Positions 27,094-36,051 of a stretch of 64,000 bases of DNA are shown piece by piece. The stretch is from positions 30,928 to 94,927 of the forward strand of contig JASLGG010000009.1 in NCBI GenBank assembly GCA_030150265.1, read 5' to 3'. The number at the start of each line of letters is the position of its first letter. The stretch's first letter is position 1. Position numbers and translations under genes: made by a program. Source of the stretch: Protaetiibacter sp. Its GTDB lineage: Bacteria; Actinomycetota; Actinomycetes; Actinomycetales; Microbacteriaceae. Under the pieces are notes generated by a model. The model saw only the letters and a program-made list of their open reading frames with translations, was not told where the DNA came from and ran no database searches.

Positions 27094-27311
27094 GTGTCTC
27101 GATCTCCGAGCTTGGAGGTTAGCTGGGGCGGGTGGGCTTGCTTTCCCTTCGAGGAGCGTAGTCGGTGCGACATGCCGCCCTTGTCGTCGGGTCAGACCGC
27201 TCCGTGGTCGTCGTATTGTTTGTGGTGCGAGACCCATCACTTTGCAGTGGTGATCGGCGGTGCGGATCGATGTCGTTGACGCGGCCCCAAGGATTCTGAG
27301 GAGCGAAACCG

Positions 27312-28562
27312 TTGGTAACTTCTCCCGTTCGTCGCGCGCTCCGTCCCGTTCGGTGTGTGATCCGCTATGTCCTCGACTCCTCGAGTTCGCGGGCGCTTTC
27401 TTCGGTGATCGAGGACGCGGTTTTCCGGGCGGTCGCCCGTCGACGCGTTGCAGCGGTGGTGACGGTCATCATGGCCCCGCCGGGCGCCGGTAACATCGGC
27501 GACCGCGCGATGATCGACCTCGCGATTGAAAGAGCAGCCCCGGACGAGACTGTCGTCATCACTCGGCGAGCGCAGGATCTGGACGAGACTGCGCCCGGTC
27601 GGCTCCGCGTGGCCGCGATCTCGCGGCTCCTGTACGGCCGGGGCGTGGCGCGCTGGGCGAGTGTGGCACGGTTTGCCAAGGAGATACGTCAGGCGCGTCG
27701 GTTCTGGATACTGGGCGCCGACATCATGGATGGTGCCTACAACGTGCGTGCATCGGTCGGGCGGTTAGACGCGGCGCGCAGGGCACAGATCCTCGGAGCG
27801 AAGAGCACAGTGCTCGGCTTCAGTTGGAACGGACACGCCCCAAGGGCGGTCCTCTATGCACTTCGCCGCGCGGATGCTGCCGGAGTCGATTTCGTGGTTC
27901 GGGATCCGCTCAGCATGGAGCGCCTTCGTTCCGCGGGCGTCCATCATGTGCGTCTCGGCGCTGATGTCGTCTTCGGCGATGACCGCCTGGGTGAGCTGCC
28001 GCCCGACGTCCGTGACCTTGTCGAATCCGCGGGACTTCCACTGGCGCTCGTCAACGTCAATGACATCATGGGCGAGCGCCGTGAGCTGGTCGCACAGTAT
28101 CTCCCCATTATCAAGGCGCTGCGTGCGTCCGGGCGAAGCGTGATCGTAGTCCCTCACCACTCTCGTCCGGACGTCGATGACATCGCGGCAGGTCGCGCCT
28201 TGGCGGATGCCGCCGGAACTGCCGTGTCGGGTGTCATCGCACGCCTCCTCGACCCGGCTCAGATCCGCACGCTTGCATCGCGCGCCGACATCGTCGTCTC
28301 TGGCCGGATGCATCTGGCGATCATCTCGCTCAGCCAAGCGGTTCCCGCGATCACGCTCGAAACGCAGGGAAAGGTTGCGGGGTTGATGGAATCGATCGGA
28401 CATCCCGAATGGGCCGTGCCGGCCGTCGGTTCTTTCGGGGTTCACGTGGCGCGTCTCGTCCCTTCGGCGATCGGCACCGATCGAGATGTGCTTCGATCCG
28501 CGGTCGACGTGCTCCGACAGCGAGCGGCGTTGTCCTTCGGGTCCACGGTGTCTGCGGAATGA
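27312..28562 (+). CDS. Polysaccharide pyruvyl transferase family protein
   Basis: A 416-residue protein of the WcaK/CsaB-like pyruvyl transferase family, which adds a ketal-linked pyruvate from phosphoenolpyruvate to a sugar and so gives the polymer negative charge. Visible landmarks are the N-terminal GNIGDRAMIDLA (59-70), GADIMDGAYN near 138-147, and the C-terminal SGRMHLAIISLSQAVPAI, the usual His-containing motif. I take the TTG at 27312 as start because GAGGAGCG at 27298-27305 is ideally placed before it, and the next ATG would cut into the protein. It leads the unit pyruvyl transferase-Wzy-Wzx with coupled starts, in the least GC-rich part of the window. Confidence 0.85.
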   Translation: MVTSPVRRALRPVRCVIRYVLDSSSSRALSSVIEDAVFRAVARRRVAAVVTVIMAPPGAGNIGDRAMIDLAIERAAPDETVVITRRAQDLDETAPGRLRVAAISRLLYGRGVARWASVARFAKEIRQARRFWILGADIMDGAYNVRASVGRLDAARRAQILGAKSTVLGFSWNGHAPRAVLYALRRADAAGVDFVVRDPLSMERLRSAGVHHVRLGADVVFGDDRLGELPPDVRDLVESAGLPLALVNVNDIMGERRELVAQYLPIIKALRASGRSVIVVPHHSRPDVDDIAAGRALADAAGTAVSGVIARLLDPAQIRTLASRADIVVSGRMHLAIISLSQAVPAITLETQGKVAGLMESIGHPEWAVPAVGSFGVHVARLVPSAIGTDRDVLRSAVDVLRQRAALSFGSTVSAE

Positions 28563-29920
28563 CGTCGGTAAGAATGACGTCGGTCAGAGAGAAGCCTGCG
28601 CGAGCGAGAGGTGCGGTGTGGTTCCTTTCGCGCTCGCGTGGCAATTGGCGTGCCAGAGCCGTCGGCCTGCTCGTCGGTACCGCTGCCGCGACGGCCGGAG
28701 TCTTGCCAGTCCTGGGGCCGCTTCGCCCCTCGCACCTGCTCGTCATCGTGGCGCTGGTGCTGGCCCTCAGTTCGCCTGGCACATTGCGCTGGTCGAACAT
28801 TCGCCCCGGGGTTCTGGATGTCGCCTTCGTCGTCGTGATCGTGGTGGGAACCGGGATCGACTTGTTCAATGCCGGGCAGCTGCGATTCGAGCCCGCCTTC
28901 TCGGTGAGCACAGCGGCCGTCTGGTATCTCGGCGCGTTCGTTGCGGCTCGACTCGTCGTCCACGACATCGTCGATCTCGACGATCTGCTCACCGGGCTGG
29001 CCTTGCCGGGCATCTTCGCCGCGCTTGCCGCGATTGGTCAAGCATTCGCGCCAGGTACCTTCGGCTGGGTGACCGTGGCCGCGCCGAGTGCGTCGTACGA
29101 CCTGCACGTCGCGGAGGGTGACCTGCCGAGGGCGACCTGGTTCATCGGTCACTGGACCGGTGGCGCGTATTACGGCTGTGCCGTCATCACGGTGCTTGCG
29201 ACGATCTTGATCCTGAGGCGTAAGCAACCCGGCTCGCAGGGCGCGCTCGTGGTCGCGTCCATCGTCGTCATGGGAGGGGTGTTTGCCAGCGCGACTCTCG
29301 CGCCGCTGCTGACAGGGCTGTTCCTCCTGCTCGTCGGCTGGCTGCTTTCGGGGTATCGATGGTCGCATCTCATCGCGTACGCCTGCAGTCTCCCGGCGAT
29401 CAGCTGGATCCTGGGCAACGGAATCGTCATCCGTGTCGAGGAGCAAGGGCAGAACAATCCCACGACACCCGGTGTGCCCGAGGCGGCCCCGAATACGATC
29501 GCATACCGCATCCATGTCTGGCTCACCGAGACTCTTCCCGCAATCCGTCAACGGCCCTGGACCGGATGGGGCACGGAGGTGTACAGCTCGACCGAACCTG
29601 GGCGAGTCCTCCCCGATTCGATCGGCTGGGGTTCAGCCGAGTCCCAGTGGCTATGGGCGGCGATCTGCTTCGGGATCCCGTTCGCGATGTTGTTCGTCGC
29701 CTTCATCATCATCACCGGTTGCATCATCGGGAGAAGGCTTCTCGGAGAGGGGCGTCTCATCGTGGTACCGATCGCGCTGCTGTACCTGTTCGCCGTGCTC
29801 GGAGCGTTCCTGGTCCCGGTGTTCACGAATCGAGGGTTCCCGCTCGCCTTCTGGCCTGTGCTCGCAGCCGTCATGGCGATCGCGCCACCCCGTTCGCGGC
29901 GCGCGGGTGGGAATGGCTGA
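28559..29920 (+). CDS. Wzy/O-antigen ligase-like membrane protein (fourth copy)
   Basis: A 453-residue polytopic protein with about ten helices. It is more distant from the tandem trio but has the large external loop and a family-like LPAIRQRPWTGWGTEVY segment ahead of the last helices; the loop reads SAESQWLW, without the His found in two of the trio. The ATG at 28559 overlaps the preceding stop (ATGA); a second in-frame ATG at 28574 follows a near-repeat of the first codons, so the exact start is uncertain. It overlaps the flippase start by 8 bases. It is the likely polymerase for the Wzx substrate of this unit. Confidence 0.8.
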   Translation: MTSVRMTSVREKPARARGAVWFLSRSRGNWRARAVGLLVGTAAATAGVLPVLGPLRPSHLLVIVALVLALSSPGTLRWSNIRPGVLDVAFVVVIVVGTGIDLFNAGQLRFEPAFSVSTAAVWYLGAFVAARLVVHDIVDLDDLLTGLALPGIFAALAAIGQAFAPGTFGWVTVAAPSASYDLHVAEGDLPRATWFIGHWTGGAYYGCAVITVLATILILRRKQPGSQGALVVASIVVMGGVFASATLAPLLTGLFLLLVGWLLSGYRWSHLIAYACSLPAISWILGNGIVIRVEEQGQNNPTTPGVPEAAPNTIAYRIHVWLTETLPAIRQRPWTGWGTEVYSSTEPGRVLPDSIGWGSAESQWLWAAICFGIPFAMLFVAFIIITGCIIGRRLLGEGRLIVVPIALLYLFAVLGAFLVPVFTNRGFPLAFWPVLAAVMAIAPPRSRRAGGNG

Positions 29921-31406
29921 CTTCGGAGGCCGCGCCGCACGTGGAGTGGCGGTCACGGTCGCGGGTCAGGGAGCTTCGGTCGCGTTCCAGTTCGCAAGTG
30001 TCCTCGTTCTCGGCCGTATTCTCAGCCCCTCGGACTACGGTCTCATGGCACTCGTGCTCGCGGTCATAGGATATGCAGACCTGATCCGCGATTTCGGGCT
30101 CGCGAATGCCGCCATACAGAGCCGAGAGCTCACCTCTGGTCAGCGCAACAATCTCTTCTGGACCAATACCGCAATCGGGGCGATCCTCGCATTGGGCATC
30201 TGCGCCGCAGCGTGGCCTCTCTCGCTCGCGTTCGGGGATGCCCGATTGCTGCCCTTGTTCTGGGTCACGTCGCTCGCGCTCATCCTGTCGGGCCTGTCGA
30301 CGCAGCATCGCGCTCATCTGATGCGAGACTTGCGTTTCGCTTCGACGGTCGTCGTCGATGTGGCGGCCCTCGGTGCGGCGTTGCTCGCGGCGTTGCTCGC
30401 GGCTCTCGCGGGGTGGGGTGTATGGGCGCTCGTGATACAACAACTCGTTCGCGCTGCGGTCGTTCTTGTCGGCAGCATGGCGGCCGCACCCTGGCGACCC
30501 GGCCCGGTCGATCGGACCGCCTCGATTCGCGGGCTTCTCAGATATGGGGCCAATCTCCTCGGGTCTCAGAGCCTCAACTATGTGAGCCGCAATCTCGACA
30601 CTGTATTGATCGGCGCGGTCTCGGGCGCGCGTGTTCTGGGCTTCTACGATCGCGCTTTTCAACTGCTGATGGCACCGCTCACACAGATCAACGGCCCTGC
30701 GACCCGCGTCGCACTCCCGGTTCTCGCCCGCCTTCAAAGCGATCCACGCGCATTTGCCCGGTACGTGATCGTCGCACAGACGGTGTTGCTCCAGGGGACC
30801 GTCTCCCTCTGCGCCTGGGTGGCCGCCGCCGCGGGCCCCGTCGTCGCGATCCTGCTCGGTGCCCAGTGGGCTCCTACGGCCCCGCTCCTGGCTGTGTTGG
30901 CTATCGGTGGCGTATTCCAGGCGGCGGGATATGCACGCTACTGGGTATTCCTCGCGGTCGGGGCAACCGGCTCTCAGTTGAGGTTTGGGCTTATCGTGCA
31001 GCCGATCTTCGTGGTGTTGCTCGTATTCGGCTGCTTCTTCGGCTCTATGGGCGTCGCTGTCGGCTTCACCGTGGGACAGGCTGTCATCTGGGGTGTGGGT
31101 CTCCTGTGGCTCAGACGCACTACCGAGACGGACGTGCGAGCGATGTTGAACAACGCGCTTCGCGCGATCGCGGTCTACGCGGCGGCGGCTTTTGTCGAGG
31201 GCTGCATCGTGTGGGGGCTCGACGGTGTACCTGATCTGCTTCGCGTGCTCGCGGCGACTGGCGGTTTCGCGGTAGTGGTCGTCTTGGCGGCGTGCATCTG
31301 GCCGAACTATCGGCGGGATCTGGGTCTTCTCGTCGAAGTTCTCCGTCGGTTGCGTAACGGCGGCGTCTCTCCGCGCTCAGCGGGGAACGTAGACGGCTCG
31401 TATTGA
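29913..31406 (+). CDS. wzx: Wzx-type flippase (MOP superfamily)
   Basis: A 497-residue protein with about twelve to fourteen hydrophobic helices. The N-terminus GQGASVAFQFASVLVLGRIL, then SPSDYGLMALV, is typical of the polysaccharide transporters related to WzxC/AmsL, and LRFASTVVVDV with later GFYDRAFQLLMAPLTQ (about 247-262) fits the same family. It should flip undecaprenyl-linked repeat units outward. The ATG at 29913 overlaps the end of the Wzy-like gene, so polymerase and flippase are probably co-translated. Only one such flippase is seen, beside a separate Wzm/Wzt exporter. Confidence 0.9.
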   Translation: MADFGGRAARGVAVTVAGQGASVAFQFASVLVLGRILSPSDYGLMALVLAVIGYADLIRDFGLANAAIQSRELTSGQRNNLFWTNTAIGAILALGICAAAWPLSLAFGDARLLPLFWVTSLALILSGLSTQHRAHLMRDLRFASTVVVDVAALGAALLAALLAALAGWGVWALVIQQLVRAAVVLVGSMAAAPWRPGPVDRTASIRGLLRYGANLLGSQSLNYVSRNLDTVLIGAVSGARVLGFYDRAFQLLMAPLTQINGPATRVALPVLARLQSDPRAFARYVIVAQTVLLQGTVSLCAWVAAAAGPVVAILLGAQWAPTAPLLAVLAIGGVFQAAGYARYWVFLAVGATGSQLRFGLIVQPIFVVLLVFGCFFGSMGVAVGFTVGQAVIWGVGLLWLRRTTETDVRAMLNNALRAIAVYAAAAFVEGCIVWGLDGVPDLLRVLAATGGFAVVVVLAACIWPNYRRDLGLLVEVLRRLRNGGVSPRSAGNVDGSY

Positions 31407-31459
31407 TCGGAGAAGGCGTGTGCCGTGCCCAGCCGTCGAGCCGGCGTGCGGAGTATAAT

Positions 31460-32644
31460 TCACCTTTCGGCGTTCCGCTCCGCCAGCAGGCGGTCACAAC
31501 GCTGTATCAGTTGCGCAGCACGGACGTGCCACCCATGCTCGCGTCCGATCTGAGCGCGGATCTGTGCGCGCTCGGCTGGGCTGCGCGGAGGAAACGAGAG
31601 GGCTTTTCGAACGGCATCGCCCAGCGCGCGGCTGTCGTCGAAGAAGGCGAAACGGATCCCCGAATCCGCGAGTGCTCGTGCGTCTGCGGACTCTGTTGCG
31701 ACGACGTCCAAGCCGAGGGCCGCATATTCGTAGAGTTTCAAAGGCGAGTGGTACATCGTGTCACTGCTGGAACGCTCATGTCCAGCGAAGCCCGTCTGCC
31801 AGCGGAGCATGTGCGCATGGGCTCGGCCGGGCGGCAATGACCCGCTTAACGTCACTCGCGATTCGAGCCCTCGTCGCCGGACGTCGCACTCGAGCTCCTT
31901 GCGCACCTGTCCGTCGCCCACGATCTCGGCGCGGACCGGGTGCGCCTGCTCCTCGATCGCGTCGATGAGACGATCGAGACGCTGCCATCGTGAGAAGGAC
32001 CCAACGAACCCGATGTCGAACTCTGGTGCTTCGTCGGGCAGGGGTAGCTCGGTCAGCGCCAGGTCGACCCCATTGGGCAGCACCAGAATGCGCTCGCGCG
32101 GGATACGGGCGAAACTCACGAGCTCGTCCGCGAGTGCATCGCTGACCGCAACGACGAGATCCGCTGTACGCAAGACATGTCTTTCAACAGCTCGGGCGAG
32201 CCCGGTCAGCAGCAGCGCATCTCGATCGTGTGCCGTCTCGCGGTGCATCACTCCGTTGGCCTCGACGACTCGAATCGCGCGCCGTTTGTGCGTGTGGAAG
32301 GAGGTGAGGGACTGCATGACGGCGATGCGTTCATAGATCACCTCGGGAACGGGCGCGTGAAGCGTCCTCGCGAAGAGATGGAGGCCACACCACGCCGCGG
32401 CCCCGATCCTCAGGAGATCGGACACGAGCAGCCGGAGCGGCCCTCTCTGCGGGGGAGCTGCATTGGGACCGCGTGCGACGCGGCTGAGCAGAGGGACCTC
32501 GCTCGCCAAGAACAGGCGCACCGTGAGTCCCTGGGTGCGGAGGCCGTCGATGAATCCGGTGATATGGGTGCGAGGTCCGGGGCTGCCGTGCTCGGGGTCG
32601 AGCGAGATCCTCAGACCGCCGACGAGATAGTCGAGGTGGGTCAT
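31460..32644 (-). CDS. GT4-like glycosyltransferase
   Basis: A 394-residue GT-B enzyme. The N-terminal domain includes SLDPEHGSPGPRTHITGF (16-33), and the C-terminal domain has VGSFSRWQRLDRL and a Glu-containing region SPLKLYEYAALGLDVVAT, the K-x-Y-E-Y-A variant common in capsule glycosyltransferases. It is second in a two-gene minus-strand unit behind the Alg14/Alg13-like gene (ATGA overlap). Its stop is 53 nt from the convergent flippase gene. Specificity is unknown; coupling with the Alg-like protein suggests it adds the following sugar. Confidence 0.85.
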   Translation of the reverse strand: MTHLDYLVGGLRISLDPEHGSPGPRTHITGFIDGLRTQGLTVRLFLASEVPLLSRVARGPNAAPPQRGPLRLLVSDLLRIGAAAWCGLHLFARTLHAPVPEVIYERIAVMQSLTSFHTHKRRAIRVVEANGVMHRETAHDRDALLLTGLARAVERHVLRTADLVVAVSDALADELVSFARIPRERILVLPNGVDLALTELPLPDEAPEFDIGFVGSFSRWQRLDRLIDAIEEQAHPVRAEIVGDGQVRKELECDVRRRGLESRVTLSGSLPPGRAHAHMLRWQTGFAGHERSSSDTMYHSPLKLYEYAALGLDVVATESADARALADSGIRFAFFDDSRALGDAVRKALSFPPRSPAERAQIRAQIGREHGWHVRAAQLIQRCDRLLAERNAER

Positions 32645-33567
32645 GAGCGCTCCGAGGAACGAGGCATGACGTGTCGCAGGGTAGCGCTCCGAAGCATGCG
32701 CGCGTCGAGCTCTGCAGGTTCTGCGACGAGGGCGAGCTGCCGGTCGACGAGAAGCCGTGCGATCTGTCGTTGGTGGTCGTCGACGTGCTCCCAGCGTGCA
32801 CGGCTGCGGGGCACCACGACGGGGAACTGCCCCGCGTCGAAAAGCCCCAGCAGCGTTCCCACCCCGGCGTGCGTGATCACGACATCAGCGTTCGCGATGG
32901 CGGCGGCAAAGGCGTCCGACGGCAGTTCGCGGTGCGTCGTCCCGGGGAGGCCTTGTCGGTAACCGTCGCCGAGCTGCCACACAGTGCGTTCGTCGGAGAG
33001 TCCCGTGGCGAGCACCGCGTCGATGAGCGCATCGAAGCGATATCCGCGGATGGTGCCCAGCGTCACGAAGATGCGCGGTTCCGCGACCTCTGCGCCGTCA
33101 TCCCGAGCGTAGAAGCCGTCGAATACGCTCGCGCCCATCCTCCAGCGTCCATGCGCCCATGCGGGGCTCTGAGTCTCGAGAAGGATCGAGCGGTAGAGCT
33201 CGAGGATACGTCCCGTGAGCGACGGCCCGTCGGTGCGTGACACGCTTTCGATATATCGTGCGGGGATGCCGCGCCGCCGTGCGGCCGGAAGTGCGGCGAG
33301 TGCGAGGGCTGCGCCGGTGCTAAGCGCCTCCGCGAAGACCTCATCACGCAGCACCGGGTCGATGATGCGTCGTGCGCGGAGGACACCGATCGCGTCCCGC
33401 GGTGCGATGTATGGAACGTAGAGCACCCGACGCCCCCGGAGGAGTGACCTGCTCTGTGGCGTATCGAACGTGATCCACAATGAGTCGTCGTCGACCTCGA
33501 GGCCTCGCATGATCCGGTGGAGCTGGGCTAAGTGTCCACCTGTGGATGCGGCGAGGAGGTACTTCAC
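32641..33567 (-). CDS. Alg14/Alg13-like fused glycosyltransferase
   Basis: A 308-residue protein joining an Alg14-like N-terminal half, with LAASTGGHLAQLHRI (4-18) at the membrane-binding acceptor site, to an Alg13-like C-terminal half with FVTLGT and VVITHAGVGTLL, where the HAG motif holds the nucleotide sugar. In many bacteria these halves are two subunits of a glucuronosyl- or N-acetylhexosaminyl-transferase; here they are one chain. I take the GTG at 33567 because it begins directly at the first beta strand; a longer frame adds 12 residues without better signals. It leads the unit and is the last glycan gene before the GC-rich core genome. A glucuronosyl donor would fit with ugd in this locus, but that is inference. 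Confidence 0.88.
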   Translation of the reverse strand: MKYLLAASTGGHLAQLHRIMRGLEVDDDSLWITFDTPQSRSLLRGRRVLYVPYIAPRDAIGVLRARRIIDPVLRDEVFAEALSTGAALALAALPAARRRGIPARYIESVSRTDGPSLTGRILELYRSILLETQSPAWAHGRWRMGASVFDGFYARDDGAEVAEPRIFVTLGTIRGYRFDALIDAVLATGLSDERTVWQLGDGYRQGLPGTTHRELPSDAFAAAIANADVVITHAGVGTLLGLFDAGQFPVVVPRSRARWEHVDDHQRQIARLLVDRQLALVAEPAELDARMLRSATLRHVMPRSSERS

Positions 33568-33642
33568 GGCGCCACCCTGCCACGATGTGCCGGGTTGAGC
33601 CAACTCAGCCGGAGACGGGTGACGATGCCGGCGTGCAATCCG

Positions 33643-34821
33643 TCACACGAACGCGGCCTTGCCCGTCAGCGCGCGCCCCACGATGAGCGTGTTCATCTCG
33701 CGCGTGCCCTCGTAGGAGTACAGCGCCTCGGCGTCGTTGAAGAAGCGCGTGACGTCGTAGTCGAGCACGATGCCGTTGCCGCCCATGACCTCGCGCGCCC
33801 GAGCGACGGTCTCGCGCATCCGGGCGGTCGCGAAGGCTTTTGCGAGCGCGGCGTGCTCGTCCTTCTGGGTGCCCTCGTCGAGCATCTCGGAGACCCGCGT
33901 GCAGAGCGCGATCGAGGCGGTGATGCTGCCCATCATCTCGGCGAGGTGCTGCTGCACGAGCTGGTGGGAGGCGATCGGCTTGCCGAACTGCACGCGCTCC
34001 TGGGCGTAGGCGAGCGCGGCCTCATAGGCGCCGACCGAGACGCCGACGGCCGCCCAGGCGACCTCGGCGCGGGTGAGGCGCAGCACCGCGGCGGTGTCGC
34101 GGAACGAGTTCGCGTTCTGCAGGCGCAGCGCCTCGGGCACGCGCACGTCCTCGAGCACGATGTCGGCGTTCTGCACGATGCGCAGCGACTGCTTGCGTTC
34201 GATCTTGGTCGCCGTGTAGCCGGGGGTCGAGGTCGGCACGATGAAGCCCTTGACCTGCCCGTCGGCCGCGTCCTTCGCCCAGATGACGACGATGTCGCTG
34301 AAGGTCGCGTTGCCGATCCAGCGCTTGGAGCCGTTCAGCACCCACTCGTCGCCGTCGCGTGCGGCGACCGTGCGCAGGCCCTGCGCGGAGTCGGATCCCG
34401 ACAGCGGCTCGGTGAGGCCGAAGGCGCCGATCACCTCGCCCGAAGCGAGCTTCGGCAGCCACTCGGCCCGCTGCTCGGGCGAGCCGGCCACGGCGACGGC
34501 GCCGAGCGCGAGGCCGTTCTGCACGCCGACGTAGGTCGAGATGGAGGCGTCGATGCGGGAGAGTTCGAGGGCGACCCAGCCGCGGTAGACCGCGGAGTTC
34601 TCGAACGCGCGCGTCTCCTCCCACTGCATCCCGAACACCGGCTGGCGGTGGAAGGCGGGCAGGATCTCGCGCGGGAACTCGGCGCGATCCCAGTGGTCGT
34701 TCACGAGGGGCTTGACGTCGGTCTCGAGCCAGCTGCGCAGCCCCGCGAGCGCCTCGCGCTCGGTCTCGGTGAGCTTGGTCTCGAAGCCGTAGAAGTCGCT
34801 GGCGAGCGGCGTGAAGGACAT
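33643..34821 (-). CDS. Acyl-CoA dehydrogenase, glutaryl-CoA dehydrogenase-like
   Basis: A 392-residue FAD flavoenzyme of the acyl-CoA dehydrogenase superfamily. FGLTEPLSGSD (134-144) and WIGNATFSDI (168-177) mark the FAD and substrate cleft, and SYEGTREMN (369-377) contains Glu371, the expected catalytic base. The arrangement RKQSLRIVQN and the length resemble glutaryl-CoA dehydrogenases, but the substrate cannot be fixed without comparison. It stands alone, divergent from manA, with a TAGGCT -10 box and a GGGAG ribosome-binding site. Unlike its neighbours to the left it has core-genome composition and no link to glycan synthesis. Confidence 0.92.
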   Translation of the reverse strand: MSFTPLASDFYGFETKLTETEREALAGLRSWLETDVKPLVNDHWDRAEFPREILPAFHRQPVFGMQWEETRAFENSAVYRGWVALELSRIDASISTYVGVQNGLALGAVAVAGSPEQRAEWLPKLASGEVIGAFGLTEPLSGSDSAQGLRTVAARDGDEWVLNGSKRWIGNATFSDIVVIWAKDAADGQVKGFIVPTSTPGYTATKIERKQSLRIVQNADIVLEDVRVPEALRLQNANSFRDTAAVLRLTRAEVAWAAVGVSVGAYEAALAYAQERVQFGKPIASHQLVQQHLAEMMGSITASIALCTRVSEMLDEGTQKDEHAALAKAFATARMRETVARAREVMGGNGIVLDYDVTRFFNDAEALYSYEGTREMNTLIVGRALTGKAAFV

Positions 34822-34858
34822 GCGGGGTCACTCCCTTGCGTCGGATGCGGGCATCCGG

Positions 34859-34864
34859 AGCCTA
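34859..34864 (-). promoter_or_regulatory. -10 box TAGGCT of the acyl-CoA dehydrogenase gene
   Basis: On the minus strand TAGGCT lies 37 nt before the ATG at 34821, with a GGGAG ribosome-binding site in between. It faces the manA -10 box at 34897-34902. Confidence 0.5.
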
Positions 34865-34896
34865 GGGGTGCGGCCGTCGCGCTCCAAGGGGCTTGG

Positions 34897-34902
34897 TAGT
34901 TT
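34897..34902 (+). promoter_or_regulatory. -10 box TAGTTT of manA
   Basis: TAGTTT lies 30 nt before the ATG at 34933; the implied leader of about 23 nt contains the ribosome-binding site AGGAGG. Confidence 0.5.
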
Positions 34903-34932
34903 GATCCAATCCGACCGCCGACAGGAGGCCGC

Positions 34933-36051
34933 ATGTTCGTCGAGATCACCAACGAGCCGCGCGACTACGCGTGGGGCTCGGCGACCGCGATCGCGGAGCT
35001 GCTCGGGCGCACGCCGAGCGGCGCCCCGCAGGCCGAGCTGTGGCTGGGCGCGCACCCCGGATCGCCGGCCCGTGTGGTCGGCGACGGCCGCACCCTCCTC
35101 GACGTGGTCGAGGGGCGCCTGCCCTTCCTCCTCAAGGTGCTCGCCGCGGCCGCCCCGCTCTCGCTGCAGGCGCACCCCACCCCGGCGCAGGCCGAGGAGG
35201 GCTTCGCCCGCGAGGAGGCCGCGGGCGTGCCGATCGACGCCGCGCACCGCAACTACAAGGACGCATTCCACAAGCCCGAGCTGATCTATGCGCTGTCGGA
35301 GCCGTTCCGCGCCCTCTCGGGGTTCCGTCCGGTCGCGGAGACCCGCGCGGTGCTTTCGCCCGTCGCGGACGATCCGCGGATCGCCCCTCTCGTCCAACGG
35401 CTGACGGGCGATGACGCGCTCGCGACGGTATTCGAGTGGCTCATCGGGCGCGGCGAGGGAGTCGACGACCTCGTGGATGCGGTGGTCGAGGCCGCCGCCA
35501 CCGTCGACGGGCCGAGCTGGTGGACGGTCCGCACCCTTGCCGAGCACTACCCCGGCGATCCGGGGATCGTGATCTCGCTCCTGCTGCACACGGTCGAGCT
35601 GCATCCGGGCGAGGTCCTCTACCTGCCGGCGGGCAACATCCACGCCTACCTCGAGGGGCTCGGGATCGAGCTCATGGCGTCGTCGGACAACGTGCTGCGC
35701 GGCGGGCTCACCCCCAAGCACGTCGACGTGCCCGAGCTGCTGCGGGTGCTCGACTTCCGGCCGGCGCCCGCTCCCTACCTCGTGCCCGACGAGCCGGAGC
35801 CCGGTGTGAGGGTGTTCACCCCGGACGTTCCCGACTTCCAGCTCGTCGTCGTGGCCCCGGATGCGGCGGAACGCGGCGTGGAGCTGCGTCTCGCGGGTCC
35901 GGCGATCGTGCTGTGCACCGAGGGCGAGGTGGCGCTGGAGGGCGGTCCCGTCATCGCGCGCGGCTCCGCCGTCTACGTCGACGGCGAGGAGTGGCTCGGC
36001 GTCCGCGGTTCGGGCACGGTGTTCGTCGCGAGCGCGGGCGTCGCTGACTAA
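34933..36051 (+). CDS. manA: Mannose-6-phosphate isomerase, class I
   Basis: Interconverts fructose-6-phosphate and mannose-6-phosphate, entering mannose metabolism toward GDP-mannose. The 372-residue protein has the zinc ligands Gln79 and His81 in SLQAHP, Glu116 in KPELIY and His237 in GNIHAY, and Arg256 in NVLRGG at the active site, all standard for type I enzymes. AGGAGG precedes the ATG at 34933. It is monocistronic; the stop overlaps the convergent regulator gene by four bases. With manB about 8 kb away it supplies substrate for the gmd-type enzymes in the glycan locus. A long antisense frame across this gene is a GC artefact. Confidence 0.96.
   Translation: MFVEITNEPRDYAWGSATAIAELLGRTPSGAPQAELWLGAHPGSPARVVGDGRTLLDVVEGRLPFLLKVLAAAAPLSLQAHPTPAQAEEGFAREEAAGVPIDAAHRNYKDAFHKPELIYALSEPFRALSGFRPVAETRAVLSPVADDPRIAPLVQRLTGDDALATVFEWLIGRGEGVDDLVDAVVEAAATVDGPSWWTVRTLAEHYPGDPGIVISLLLHTVELHPGEVLYLPAGNIHAYLEGLGIELMASSDNVLRGGLTPKHVDVPELLRVLDFRPAPAPYLVPDEPEPGVRVFTPDVPDFQLVVVAPDAAERGVELRLAGPAIVLCTEGEVALEGGPVIARGSAVYVDGEEWLGVRGSGTVFVASAGVAD

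Noticed and set aside
31454..31459. TATAAT in the convergent gap between the flippase and GT4 genes
   Set aside because: No -35 box and no gene downstream on either strand; probably chance in a less GC-rich stretch.
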